Shown here one piece after another: positions 16,168-27,978 of a stretch of DNA of 54,913 bases (its first letter is position 1; every line of letters begins with the position of its first letter). This stretch comes from Desulfobacterales bacterium (GTDB taxonomy: Bacteria > Desulfobacterota > Desulfobacteria > Desulfobacterales > JAHEIW01). Position numbers and translations under genes: made by a program. The stretch is taken from positions 1 to 54,913 of the forward strand of contig JAQYWI010000013.1 of assembly GCA_030145015.1 (NCBI GenBank), given 5' to 3'. The notes under the pieces were generated by a model that saw only the letters and a program-made list of their open reading frames with translations, was not told the DNA's origin and ran no database searches.

Positions 16168-17267
16168 GGGGTCACATCTTAAATATTAAATATTTCTTTT
16201 TTTATCTTTTCTATCTTTTGTTTCAACCTCGGATTTCTGGTAATTTCTTCTGCGATGCGCTTTTCCATCATAGTAATAAGCGCTCCGCTTACACCTCCAA
16301 AAAAGACGCCTAAATCGCTGCAAGATATTCCTCCCAAATCTCTGGAAAGATAGATAGCAACTTCCCTGGCCTTATTGCGCTTAAGGCCTTTTTTGCGTAT
16401 TTTTTCAGCTTCGCTACTAAATGCCTTGCTAACCTGATCCACAATGGTTTCCGGAGCCACACGAGGCTTAAGTTTCCTTAGTTGGGGTATTTCTTTTTCA
16501 TCGTCCCGTTTGGAAAGAAACGTTTCTTTAATCCAGTTAACAAAATCAGTATCTCCTAAAATAAAGCCCCCTTCTAATTGTTTGCTCAGATCTTTTACTG
16601 CTTTAATATCAACCCCTTCAATAAATTCTTTATAATTCTTTCGAGCCTTTTTGGTGTTACTTCCAAAATTAGACAATAACCAATCGGTCTTCAGAAATTT
16701 CGGCGACTTTTGTTTACCGATAAATGCAGAATAGCTGCTCCATCGATATTGCTCGGGTTTATCTATAATTTTGGCACGTACCGGATTCAGATGTATGTAT
16801 CGTGATAAATGTTTGAGGTAAGCTTCTGCATCAATTAAAATCGCCTTAAAGCGACCCTGAAAAAGATGTCCATTTCTATTATGCTTGCGGTTAAAATATG
16901 TCGCATAGCTGACGTTAAGCCATTGCATCGTCACACTTAAATTAGGTTCAGTAGTTTCTATCAGTAAATGATAATGATTATCCATCAAACAGTAAGCGTG
17001 AACGATGACGGCAAACCTTTTAGCGGCTTTCTCAAGGTATTCAAGAAACTTTTTGCAGTCTCTTGGGCTATAATATAGTTTCTCCTGGCTGTTGCCGCGG
17101 TTGATTACATGATAAAAAGCGCCAGGATATTCAACGCGCAGTGGCCGTGCCATTTAATTTCCTAAAAAGTTTAGAGGTGAGGTACGGTAGGTTTCTAAAT
17201 CAGCTTTACAAATTTTATAAAAGAAGAAAATAGTGATGTCAATAATTAATATTTAAGATGTGACCCC
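16168..17267. mobile_element. Y1-transposase element with inverted ends
   Basis: GGGGTCACATCTTAAATATT at 16168-16187 and its exact reverse complement at 17248-17267 flank a single transposase gene. No target duplication is evident, as expected for an HUH (tyrosine) transposase. The left end touches the start codon of the PHP-helicase gene at 16167. Confidence 0.8.
16179..17153 (-). CDS. REP-associated tyrosine (Y1, IS200-like) transposase with DnaA-like C-terminus
   Basis: 324 residues. N-terminal Y1 domain: MARPLRVEYPGAFYHVINRG, the HUH motif as MDNHYHLLIET, and GHLFQGRFKAILID, followed by YLKHLSRYIHLNPVRAKI with the probable catalytic Tyr. The C-terminal ~100 residues resemble the DnaA domain IV helix-turn-helix (KAREVAIYLSRDLGGISCSDLGVFFGG), a known arrangement in long RAYT proteins. 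It nicks and rejoins single-stranded DNA. Its stop codon lies inside the left inverted end, 11 nt before the helicase ATG. Confidence 0.9.
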   Translation of the reverse strand: MARPLRVEYPGAFYHVINRGNSQEKLYYSPRDCKKFLEYLEKAAKRFAVIVHAYCLMDNHYHLLIETTEPNLSVTMQWLNVSYATYFNRKHNRNGHLFQGRFKAILIDAEAYLKHLSRYIHLNPVRAKIIDKPEQYRWSSYSAFIGKQKSPKFLKTDWLLSNFGSNTKKARKNYKEFIEGVDIKAVKDLSKQLEGGFILGDTDFVNWIKETFLSKRDDEKEIPQLRKLKPRVAPETIVDQVSKAFSSEAEKIRKKGLKRNKAREVAIYLSRDLGGISCSDLGVFFGGVSGALITMMEKRIAEEITRNPRLKQKIEKIKKEIFNI

Positions 17268-17330
17268 ATTTGTTTTATTTAGTAATTTAACTTGTCTGTT
17301 TCCAACAAACACGCTATATATTTATCTTTA

Positions 17331-17359
17331 TTTATTTTATATACTATATGTGGTATAAT
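17331..17359 (+). promoter_or_regulatory. Probable sigma-70 promoter for the rdgC-like gene
   Basis: A perfect TATAAT at 17354-17359 with an extended TGTGG context and a weak TTTATT -35 at 17 bp. It lies outside the transposase element and 47 bp before the start codon at 17406. Confidence 0.45.
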
Positions 17360-17405
17360 CTGTAAGAATAACTGTTTTATTAAATATGGATAAAAAGTCC
17401 TCCAA

Positions 17406-18020
17406 ATGAGTCTGTTGTCCGCCTCAGTTTCGATAACGCGATATAAAGTTGAGGGTAAGCTTAAGACGCCGGTTACAGAAACTGTCGCTGCTGCCCTTAA
17501 GAAAAATACAATTTCTGAAATCGCTGAACAATCTGCGGAAAAGGTGAGCGGTTGGACATCGTTTGAAAAACCGTATCAGCCTGATTTTCACGGATCTAAT
17601 TTTGTATATGCAACCTATCTGGTTTTTGCGTTAAGAATTGATAAAAAAACCATTCCTGCAAAATTAATTCAAAAGCATTTTATGATCGAATCCGCCCGGC
17701 GTTTGGACGAAAGTGGCAGGCAATATTTATCCCGCAATGAAAAACAGATTATTAAAGATCGTGTTATTGAAGCGTTATATTTGAAGGTTCCAGCAATCCC
17801 CCATGTTTACGATATCATCTGGAACTATGAAGAGTCGGCTTTATGGTTTTTTTCCAATTTAAAAGCAGCCAATGAAGAATTGGAAACTCTTTTTATAAGG
17901 TCCTTTGGTCTGACGCTGATCCGAATGTTTCCCTATACGGCCGCCCAATTAAGTTCCGATCTTTCGGATACTGAACAAGATATTCTTCTTAAACTGGCGC
18001 CTACAAGTTTTAAAGATTAA
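17406..18020 (+). CDS. rdgC: RdgC-like recombination-associated protein
   Basis: 204 residues. The pattern GWTSFE, then LRIDKKTIPAKLIQKHF, RRLDESGRQYLSRNEKQIIKDRVIEAL and a later WNYEESALWFFSNLKAANEELETLF follows the N-terminal and central parts of RdgC, a ring-shaped double-stranded-DNA-binding protein that limits RecA. E. coli RdgC is about 300 residues, so this is short, and the next gene may supply the rest. It lies directly upstream of dnaN-gyrB. Family call is from remembered sequence pattern. Confidence 0.7.
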   Translation: MSLLSASVSITRYKVEGKLKTPVTETVAAALKKNTISEIAEQSAEKVSGWTSFEKPYQPDFHGSNFVYATYLVFALRIDKKTIPAKLIQKHFMIESARRLDESGRQYLSRNEKQIIKDRVIEALYLKVPAIPHVYDIIWNYEESALWFFSNLKAANEELETLFIRSFGLTLIRMFPYTAAQLSSDLSDTEQDILLKLAPTSFKD

Positions 18021-18031
18021 TCACGGATAAC

Positions 18032-18559
18032 ATGTTAGATGTAGCGGTTGCCTATAACCGATTTAAGTTTCTCGGCGATGAGTTCCTGACCTGGTTGTGG
18101 TATGTCATCGAACAGGACCCGGCCATATTTAAAGGTGTGGATCCGGATTTAACATCTTTTGAAATCGGCAACCGCATCGTCCTGGAAAAAAGAAAAAAAG
18201 AGTCCGTCGAACGTATTACCATAAAAGGTGAAGATGCTAATTTTGAAGAAGGAATGCTGGCTTTAAACAAAGGCGCCCTGGTTGCTGAACTTAATCTGGT
18301 TTGCCGAACGATCGAAGAAAAATGGCAGTTTACCTTAAAAGGGGAAAGCCTCAATATTAGTGGTTTTAAAACACCCAAAATTGCACCGCTGGAAAGTCCG
18401 GATGACCTGGAGGGCGCAATTTTAGAGAAGGTCTTTTTATATGATAAGATCTTGCAATTTTTAGAAAAATTATATAAACACTTTATTAAACTAAGAACAT
18501 CCAACGACTGGCAAAACCGGGTTGTGCCGTTGATTAAAAAGTGGATGCATTCGTCTTAA
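18032..18559 (+). CDS. Probable RdgC partner or C-terminal half
   Basis: 175 residues, starting 11 bp after the rdgC-like gene. FLGDEFLTWLWYVIEQDP near the start, then alternating beta strands, WQFTLKGESLNISGFKTPK, and a C-terminal helix pair ending VVPLIKKWMHSS. The composition and the GxEFLxWLW opening recall the second half of longer RdgC-like proteins in this group, so the two genes may encode one function in two chains. No enzyme motif was seen. No clear ribosome site; it is likely translationally coupled. Confidence 0.55.
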   Translation: MLDVAVAYNRFKFLGDEFLTWLWYVIEQDPAIFKGVDPDLTSFEIGNRIVLEKRKKESVERITIKGEDANFEEGMLALNKGALVAELNLVCRTIEEKWQFTLKGESLNISGFKTPKIAPLESPDDLEGAILEKVFLYDKILQFLEKLYKHFIKLRTSNDWQNRVVPLIKKWMHSS

Positions 18560-18850
18560 GCGGTTTTTATTTTATATATTGTTGAAATAACAGTACTTTT
18601 TTTAAATTCAACAAATCTGGGTTTTAAACATCTCTTTTTTGATAAAGTGTCAATAGTTTAAGACTTATTAACAATTTAATTTTTCATGTTTATATCTACC
18701 ATCTTATCATCATCAAACAAAGAAGGTTTTTATAATCCACTTATTAATTATTATTTAATAATTTAAGCATGTTAAAGAGATTTTAGACTTATCAACACCC
18801 TTTATTTATTATTATATATAATATAATATAAAAATATAAAGGAATACATT
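18560..18850. promoter_or_regulatory. AT-rich region before dnaN with DnaA-box-like repeats
   Basis: The 291-bp spacer is very AT-rich. Two near-identical motifs, TTTAAGACTTATTAACA (ending 18673) and TTTTAGACTTATCAACA (ending 18797), contain 9-mers one or two bases from the DnaA box TTATCCACA. The 3' end is an ATATAATATAAT run that could melt or act as a -10. Candidate origin, DnaA-controlled dnaN promoter, or both. Confidence 0.4.
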
Positions 18851-22422
<3,572 letters not shown>

Positions 22423-22470
22423 AGTTGCGAGTTGCGAGTTACGTGTTCCGAGTTGCGGGTTATTCCTGCC
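22423..22470. repeat. Short GAGTTGCG tandem motif after gyrB
   Basis: Imperfect copies of GAGTTGCGAGTT follow the gyrB stop codon. The low-complexity run has no coding likeness. Confidence 0.5.
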
Positions 22471-22596
22471 TGTTTTATATTTAATTAGACAAGAATTAAA
22501 GAATTGGTTGGAATTCATTTCAGTTTAGTCCTGCACACTGTATAGACGAAAGATCTGAGCCTGTCTGTGCGGGTCTGCGGTCAAATAAATTCAAAG

Positions 22597-23388
22597 ATGG
22601 ACATTCACAACATTCACGCCAGAGATTTACCGGATCTATGGTTTCAGGCGGTTCATGACATTCTCGATCACGGCCGGCGCTTTGTCATTGATCGCGGATC
22701 TTATGAAGGGCAAACCCGTCTGGAGTACGATTACTTCATGGGTAACGTGAAACATCCCGGTACCCAGCCATTGATTCCGGATATTCCACCGGCCTGCGGC
22801 ATACCCAATCCGGTGGAACACGATTATATATACGGGGGCGCGGGCTACGACCGCGCTTATATCGAATATTTAATGTCGGCGCGCAAAGAACCCGGCGAAT
22901 CTTATACCTATGGTGAACGGCTAACGCGGGTTCCGCTATCCGGCGATAAGCTGACCTGGTGGGAACAGAACAATACCGAAATTGTCGATAAGCGTGACCT
23001 GGACGGAAATGTCGTTTTTGAAGAAGACGGCCGGCTTTACTTAAATCAGATCGAATGGGTTATTGCCACTTACAAAAAGTTCGGCCAGCGCAATAACCAG
23101 CTGGTCCTACAGATCGCGCACCCCTCGGATCTGACCCTGCTGGATCCGCCCTGCCTACGGTCCATCGATACCCGCATTCAGGACGATTGCCTTAATTTCT
23201 TTGTTTATTTTCGATCCTGGGATCTGTGGAACGGATTTCCGGCTAACCTGGCGGCCATTCAAAATTTAAAAGAATATATGGCCGCGGAAATCGGTGTCGA
23301 AGACGGTCAAATGGTTGTCGAAAGTAAGGGATTGCATCTTTACGGGTATGCGGAAGATTTGGCCAAGCTGCGCTGTTTAAAAACCTAA
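22597..23388 (+). CDS. Thymidylate synthase-family protein (archaeal-like branch)
   Basis: About 263 residues from ATG 22597; upstream in-frame GTG codons lack likeness. The active-site region DPPCLRSIDTR carries the nucleophilic Cys (about residue 186), followed by FFVYFRSWDLWNGFPANLAAIQNL, which aligns with the R-S-x-D and P-x-N-xA motifs of thymidylate synthase, and SKGLHLYGY near the end, matching the H-x-Y motif. Overall sequence is distant from E. coli ThyA and closer in feel to the archaeal/MTH774-type family. Predicted to methylate or hydroxymethylate a pyrimidine nucleotide with a folate. Confidence 0.8.
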   Translation: MDIHNIHARDLPDLWFQAVHDILDHGRRFVIDRGSYEGQTRLEYDYFMGNVKHPGTQPLIPDIPPACGIPNPVEHDYIYGGAGYDRAYIEYLMSARKEPGESYTYGERLTRVPLSGDKLTWWEQNNTEIVDKRDLDGNVVFEEDGRLYLNQIEWVIATYKKFGQRNNQLVLQIAHPSDLTLLDPPCLRSIDTRIQDDCLNFFVYFRSWDLWNGFPANLAAIQNLKEYMAAEIGVEDGQMVVESKGLHLYGYAEDLAKLRCLKT

Positions 23389-23515
23389 CCCCAAAAGCCG
23401 GAACCGAGACGGTCCTGTCTAAAATTTTTTAATCCTGCATCAATTAATCCTTTATTCCATTTAACAAAAATCCAAAAAAATCAAGTAATTGTCGAATTTA
23501 AAGCCGTAAAATATA

Positions 23516-23544
23516 TTGAATATCAAATAATATTCGATTATAAT
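23516..23544 (+). promoter_or_regulatory. Sigma-70 promoter for the aminotransferase gene
   Basis: TTGAAT at 23516-23521 and TATAAT at 23539-23544, 17 bp apart. The spacer is part of a near-palindrome (TTGAATATCAAATAATATTCGA), a possible operator. Confidence 0.6.
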
Positions 23545-23634
23545 TGATTTATAGCGTAAAAATTTCGAATAAATACTAGGCGACCAGAGTGTTTTTCAGC
23601 TGCTTTAAAAACCCACTCGTTTTTGAGGTTCATC

Positions 23635-24846
23635 ATGTCTCCATCGAGCCTGGACCACCTTTATTCAAAAAGCGCCTGTTGTGCGGTACCATCGGCAATC
23701 CGCGAAATTAACAAACTCGTAGACCTTCCGGATATGAAATCCCTGGCAGGCGGTTGGCCTGATCCCGCTGTTTTTCCGAGCAAAGATATCTTACGGATAA
23801 CCACCGAACAGCTCAGCAAAAATGCGGACCAGGTTTTACAATACGGCACAACCGAGGGACTGGCCGAATTACGCCAGGAACTCGCTCACCTGGCAGTTAA
23901 GCGTTACGGGATTGAATGTACCGCGGACAACATTCTTCTCACCCACGGCTCGGCCCAGGGAATGGATCTGGCCTGCCGGGTGATGATCGATCCCGACGAT
24001 GTGGTTTTGGTGGGTCTGCCGACCTATTTCGGCGCTACCGGTTCGATATTGGCATGTTGCGGAGAACTGCTCGGCATTGAGATCGACGATGATGGGATTA
24101 ACACCGCCCAACTCGCAGATCAGTTGCAAATGCTAAAAAACAGCGGAAAACAAGCCAAAGGAATTTACGTGATTCCCAATTTCCAGAACCCCACCGGGGC
24201 GACACTTTCACTAAATCGCCGCAAGCATCTCATCGATCTGGCTGCAACCTATGATCTGGTAATCTTTGAAGATGATCCATACGGCGATCTGCGCTTTGAA
24301 GGCGATCACCTGCCGTCTCTGATGGCGCTGGATGCCGCTGGGCGTGTGATCCATATGCGCTCTATGTCCAAGACGTTTGCACCCGGATTGCGGTTGGCCT
24401 GGACTATTGGCCAGCTTGATGTGATTCGCAAAATGGTCGTGGCCAAACAATTTGTGGATGTCGCCACCAATACCTTGGCCCAGTATATTTTATTGGAATT
24501 TATTCGCAGCGGCATGCTCGAAAAAAGGATTGAATTGAACAACCAGTACTATAAGCGCAAACGCGACTGTATGCTTGAACAACTTGAGATCCATTTCCCT
24601 GAAGAAGTGCAATGGAATCGACCCGCCGGCGGATTTTTTATTTTTGTTAAATTACCCGATGCGATGGACGCCAGCGAGCTTTTGGCCGATGCCGTCAAAC
24701 ATAATGTGGCCTTTGTGGCCGGGGCACCCTTTTTTATAGACCAGAGCGGGACCCATACGTTTCGGCTGTCCTATTCTCAATCCAGTGAAGCGGTGATTGA
24801 AGCGGCTGTGGCCGAATTGGGAAAGCTGATTAAGAAAAGGTTATAA
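23635..24846 (+). CDS. PLP-dependent aminotransferase, class I (LysN/2-aminoadipate-like)
   Basis: 403 residues from ATG 23635, with GAGG 6 bases upstream; a TTG at 23623 is less likely. Fold-type I motifs: LTHGSAQGMDLACRVM, YVIPNFQNPTGATLS, FEDDPYGDLRFEG, and SMSKTFAPGLRLAW with the PLP-binding Lys. No N-terminal GntR domain, so this is the stand-alone enzyme rather than a MocR regulator. Such enzymes act on 2-aminoadipate, aromatic or branched amino acids. A putative Lrp/AsnC regulator gene follows. Confidence 0.88.
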   Translation: MSPSSLDHLYSKSACCAVPSAIREINKLVDLPDMKSLAGGWPDPAVFPSKDILRITTEQLSKNADQVLQYGTTEGLAELRQELAHLAVKRYGIECTADNILLTHGSAQGMDLACRVMIDPDDVVLVGLPTYFGATGSILACCGELLGIEIDDDGINTAQLADQLQMLKNSGKQAKGIYVIPNFQNPTGATLSLNRRKHLIDLAATYDLVIFEDDPYGDLRFEGDHLPSLMALDAAGRVIHMRSMSKTFAPGLRLAWTIGQLDVIRKMVVAKQFVDVATNTLAQYILLEFIRSGMLEKRIELNNQYYKRKRDCMLEQLEIHFPEEVQWNRPAGGFFIFVKLPDAMDASELLADAVKHNVAFVAGAPFFIDQSGTHTFRLSYSQSSEAVIEAAVAELGKLIKKRL

Positions 24847-24854
24847 ATAGAAGA

Positions 24855-25064
24855 AAGTGCACTAAAGTTGGAAGTGAGCTAAAGTGCCTAAAGTTAAGGA
24901 ATTCTGCCCTTCGAGAGCCTCCCTTCGAGAGCCTCAGGGTCTAACGACAGGGTCTAACGACAGGGTCGAACGACTGGGTCGAACGATCATTTTTATAAAA
25001 AGTTGGAGCACAGCGACACCCTAACTTTAGTCACTTGAAACTTTCGTTCACCTTAGGCACTTTT
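24855..25064. repeat. Palindromic repeat element, copy 2, with tandem arrays
   Basis: Inverted relative to copy 1. Two CCCTTCGAGAGCCT units and four 13-bp (CAGGGTCTAACGA-like) units are followed by the core GATCATTTTTATAAA..GGAGCACAGCGACACC. The right arm ends 14 bp before the Lrp/AsnC gene and overlaps its upstream region. Confidence 0.85.
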
Positions 25065-25078
25065 AAAGGTAATAAACG

Positions 25079-25573
25079 ATGGATTTGCTTGATTTGAAAA
25101 TTCTGAAAGCGTTGCAAACCAGTGGGCGCAAGAAAAATGCGGAACTGGCGCGGGAACTGGGGGTTGCACCCTCCACGATGATGGAGCGTATTCGACGCCT
25201 GGAAGAATCCGGGATTTTGCAGGGCTATCGCGCCAGCATCGATCCCAAGAAGCTGGGACTCGATATACAGGCGTTTATTTCGGTGACCTTGTCCCGTCAT
25301 GAAACCGAAGTCATTCGCAAATTTGAAGACAGCATCCGCAAAATGCCTCACATCCGCGCCTGTTATCATCTCACCGGACGATTCGACTACCTCCTGCATG
25401 TATTTGTCGGTGATCTGGATCAGCTTGGCAAGCTGGTTAAAAACCGCATTACCGCCTTGCCGGGATTCGGCAAATCAGAGACTTTTTTGGTATTTTCCGA
25501 GACTAAATCAGACAACGGCCTTCCGGTATCAGAGGATTTATTCGCTGAAATCACAGGCACCGGGCCGGATTGA
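25079..25573 (+). CDS. Lrp/AsnC-family transcriptional regulator
   Basis: 164 residues. N-terminal winged HTH (LDLKILKALQTSGRKKNAELARELGVAPSTMMERIRRLEESGIL) and C-terminal RAM/AsnC ligand domain (FISVTLSRHETEVIRKF, CYHLTGRFDYLLHVFVGDL, PGFGKSETFLVFS). It binds DNA as octamers or dimers and senses amino acids. Its position between two PLP enzymes suggests control of amino-acid breakdown. AAAGGTAATAAACG precedes the ATG, and the upstream region is largely the repeat element. Confidence 0.9.
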   Translation: MDLLDLKILKALQTSGRKKNAELARELGVAPSTMMERIRRLEESGILQGYRASIDPKKLGLDIQAFISVTLSRHETEVIRKFEDSIRKMPHIRACYHLTGRFDYLLHVFVGDLDQLGKLVKNRITALPGFGKSETFLVFSETKSDNGLPVSEDLFAEITGTGPD

Positions 25574-25580
25574 TCTTGTC

Positions 25581-25791
25581 TAGAAGTGGTTTCAAGACCC
25601 CATCTCCCCGCTTAATGAAGCGGGATTTCGCATCTAATTGAAAGAATATTTAAGGGGCTCAAAAGGCACCAATGGCTGCGTTGCCCCGCAAGCGGGACGC
25701 CTTGATGCATACCTTAATCTGTTTAGATCAGATATGTAATCCCGCTTAGCGGGGCCCTTGAACCTGATCTGGGGTTTTGAAACCACTTCTA
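25581..25791. terminator. Large palindrome between convergent genes
   Basis: TAGAAGTGGTTTCAAGACCCC (left) pairs with GGGGTTTTGAAACCACTTCTA (right), with further internal inverted pairs (CCCCGCTTAATGAAGCGGG; CCCGCTTAGCGGG). It overlaps the last bases of the class V aminotransferase gene and could terminate both transcripts. It resembles a mobile palindromic element. Confidence 0.6.
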
Positions 25792-27072
25792 CATATTTTT
25801 CAGCGCCGCTATCAGTCGATCAACCTCTTCTTTGGTATTATAATGCGCCAGACCGACGCGGACCATTCCGCCCGAATCTTCCACCCCCAGTCGTTGCGTA
25901 ACAGCCAGGGCATAGTAGTTGCCCTCCCAGACGAAAATGCCCTGATTGCCGAGGTGTTCGGCGATTTGGGAAGGTGTAAAGCCTTCGCGTGTAAAGGCCA
26001 GCGTAGGGCAGCGCTGATCAAATTCCATCGCATCTGTAATACCGTAAATGCGAATACCCGGTATTTTTTGGATCCCGGTCAGCAGGTCTGCAAATAGCGG
26101 CCGCTCATAGGCCATGATGGCATCCATTGCCTGCTTTAAATCCCGGCGGCGTTCGGTGTACCGGCTACGCGTATCGTCCGCGATTGAGTTTAGCGGGTTG
26201 CCGTAATTCCGGCCGACCTCGGCCAGATAATCTATGGCAGCGCTTATCCCGGCCAGGCCTTCATGATTTAAGGTGCCGGTTTCAAACTTATGGGGTGGAG
26301 TGCTTTTGGACGGCCTTACTTTGTAAGCTGCCAATTGCTCGAGTAAATCCAGCCGCCCCCACAGCACCCCCACGTGAGGGCCGAAGAATTTATATGCCGA
26401 GCAAACCAGAAAATCACACCCGGCGCGTTGGACATCAATGGGCCCGTGGGGCGCGTAATGAACCGCATCCACCCATAACCAGGCCCCGGCGGCATGGACC
26501 ATTTCGGCTATCTCGGCAATTGGATTGATGGTACCGACCGCATTGGAGGCATAGCCCAGCGCCACCATTTTGGTTTTATCATTCAGCAGAGAAGCCAGAT
26601 GATCCAGGTCCAAGCGGCAGTCCTCAGGCCTAAAATCAGCCCATTTGATGATGATGCCCTTTTCTTCTAAAACCGCCCAGGGGGCGATGTTACCATCGTG
26701 ATCCAGGTGCGTGACGATAATCTCATCACCGGGTTGCAACATGCGGCCGATGGCGCGGCTGAAACTAAAGGTGAGAGTTGTCATGTTAGCGCCGAAGACG
26801 ATTTCGCTGGAAGAAGATGCGTTCAAAAAATCGGCCATGTCGGCCCGAGCCTGATCGATGATATCGTCGTTGCGGCGACTGGTGATAAAATGGCCGCCGT
26901 GATTGGCGTTGGCGCGCACTAAATAATCGCCCATGGCATCGATAACCCGTTGCGGCACCTGCGTGCCGCCCGGTCCATCGAAATACACAAAAGGCCGGCC
27001 GTGAGCATCGGTTTCCTGCAGGGCCGGAAACCGGGACCTAACCGCTGAAAGGTCTATGACTGGTTTGTTCAT
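25789..27072 (-). CDS. Cysteine desulfurase-like class V aminotransferase (TIGR01976/VC1184 type)
   Basis: 427 residues, fold-type I PLP enzyme. FVYFDGPGGTQVPQRVIDAM, THLDHDGNIAPW, VDAVHYAPHGPIDVQ with the PLP-pairing Asp and His, and CSAYKFFGPHVGVLWG with the PLP-binding Lys. The lack of the usual RxGHHCA Cys loop of SufS/IscS and the opening of the protein fit the VC1184-like branch, whose substrate is uncertain. Cytosolic. It converges on the Lrp/AsnC gene. Confidence 0.85.
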   Translation of the reverse strand: MNKPVIDLSAVRSRFPALQETDAHGRPFVYFDGPGGTQVPQRVIDAMGDYLVRANANHGGHFITSRRNDDIIDQARADMADFLNASSSSEIVFGANMTTLTFSFSRAIGRMLQPGDEIIVTHLDHDGNIAPWAVLEEKGIIIKWADFRPEDCRLDLDHLASLLNDKTKMVALGYASNAVGTINPIAEIAEMVHAAGAWLWVDAVHYAPHGPIDVQRAGCDFLVCSAYKFFGPHVGVLWGRLDLLEQLAAYKVRPSKSTPPHKFETGTLNHEGLAGISAAIDYLAEVGRNYGNPLNSIADDTRSRYTERRRDLKQAMDAIMAYERPLFADLLTGIQKIPGIRIYGITDAMEFDQRCPTLAFTREGFTPSQIAEHLGNQGIFVWEGNYYALAVTQRLGVEDSGGMVRVGLAHYNTKEEVDRLIAALKNM

Positions 27073-27208
27073 TTGATCGTACCTTTATTGCTATTAAATT
27101 AATCATCGATACTGCATTTCATTTTATCTTTTTAAATAGATCTGCTTGCAAATTTAGTGATTGTCAACAAGAAAATAGGAATGATTTCCTGATTTAGGAT
27201 GGCCCCAA

Positions 27209-27248
27209 AAACAAAAGGGCAGCCCGCTCGATTGCGAACGGCCCTCTT
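27209..27248 (-). terminator. Intrinsic terminator
   Basis: On the minus strand a GC-rich stem AGGGCCGTTCGC / GCGGGCTGCCCT with a short loop is followed by TTTTGTTTTT. It ends the lipoprotein gene at 27341. Confidence 0.7.
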
Positions 27249-27340
27249 CCAAATAAAAAAGCAGAAACATATCTGTATCTGCTTGTCTGCTGTTTAAGTA
27301 TCCCTGGCGTCAAACAAAAGATTTGATGAAAAGCCGTTGG

Positions 27341-27706
27341 TTAGATAATCGGACCGGCAACCTTTTTTAATTCAACCCCGTCAACGACCATAAGCCATTC
27401 ATTGCCTTCCAGATAGGGAGGATGTTGCACCTTAAATGTCGTGGTAATAAATAGCACACCGACGATAAAGTCATTTCCTTTGAAGCTTTTAACGGGACCG
27501 GTTATTGTTTTTGTGTTATTGCCGTTTACACGTCTGTAGCTGACACCCCCATCGTCGCTTATCGTTAAATGAAAACCAACACCTTCCCAGGTTCCCACAT
27601 AGGTTCTTTTTTCCTCGGGAATCGGGATTGAGTTACAGCCGCTAAGTAAGCAGATGAACCCCACGACGATCAACAATATAGTAAATCGGTACAGATAGTT
27701 ACACAT
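27341..27706 (-). CDS. Small lipoprotein, unknown
   Basis: 121 residues from ATG 27706, with a GGGGGG-type ribosome site. Signal peptide ends at lipobox LLSGC. The body is beta-rich: TYVGTWEGVGFHLTISDDGGVSYRRVNG is an opening typical of lipocalin-like or DUF-type small beta-barrels, then KSFKGNDFIVGVLF and WLMVVDGVELKK. No catalytic site was seen. Envelope location predicted. A clear intrinsic terminator follows, so it is monocistronic. Confidence 0.7.
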   Translation of the reverse strand: MCNYLYRFTILLIVVGFICLLSGCNSIPIPEEKRTYVGTWEGVGFHLTISDDGGVSYRRVNGNNTKTITGPVKSFKGNDFIVGVLFITTTFKVQHPPYLEGNEWLMVVDGVELKKVAGPII

Positions 27707-27978
27707 CACAAGCCCCCCTCAGGCTTCACAAAAAATGAACGGAAAAATTGGCCACAAGTCTGTGTGTTTATATAAAAAAGAACGCGAAGTTCGCATCGGC
27801 ACAAAATCTGCCGGGATGAAATACGATACACCTGGTACTCCCGATATCTATATCCGCCTTTTTTAAATAAACTTTAGCTTTTTTTTAAGCAGAAATCAGT
27901 TTATAAAATCTTTGCCCTTTTATTTTGGAAAAGTATGGCTTACATTAAGTAATAAAACTGTGATCTTCAGAGGTGTAT

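Noticed and set aside
16168..17267. Classical IS with target-site duplication
   Set aside because: Inverted ends are clear, but no flanking direct repeat is seen, which fits a Y1 (HUH) element instead.
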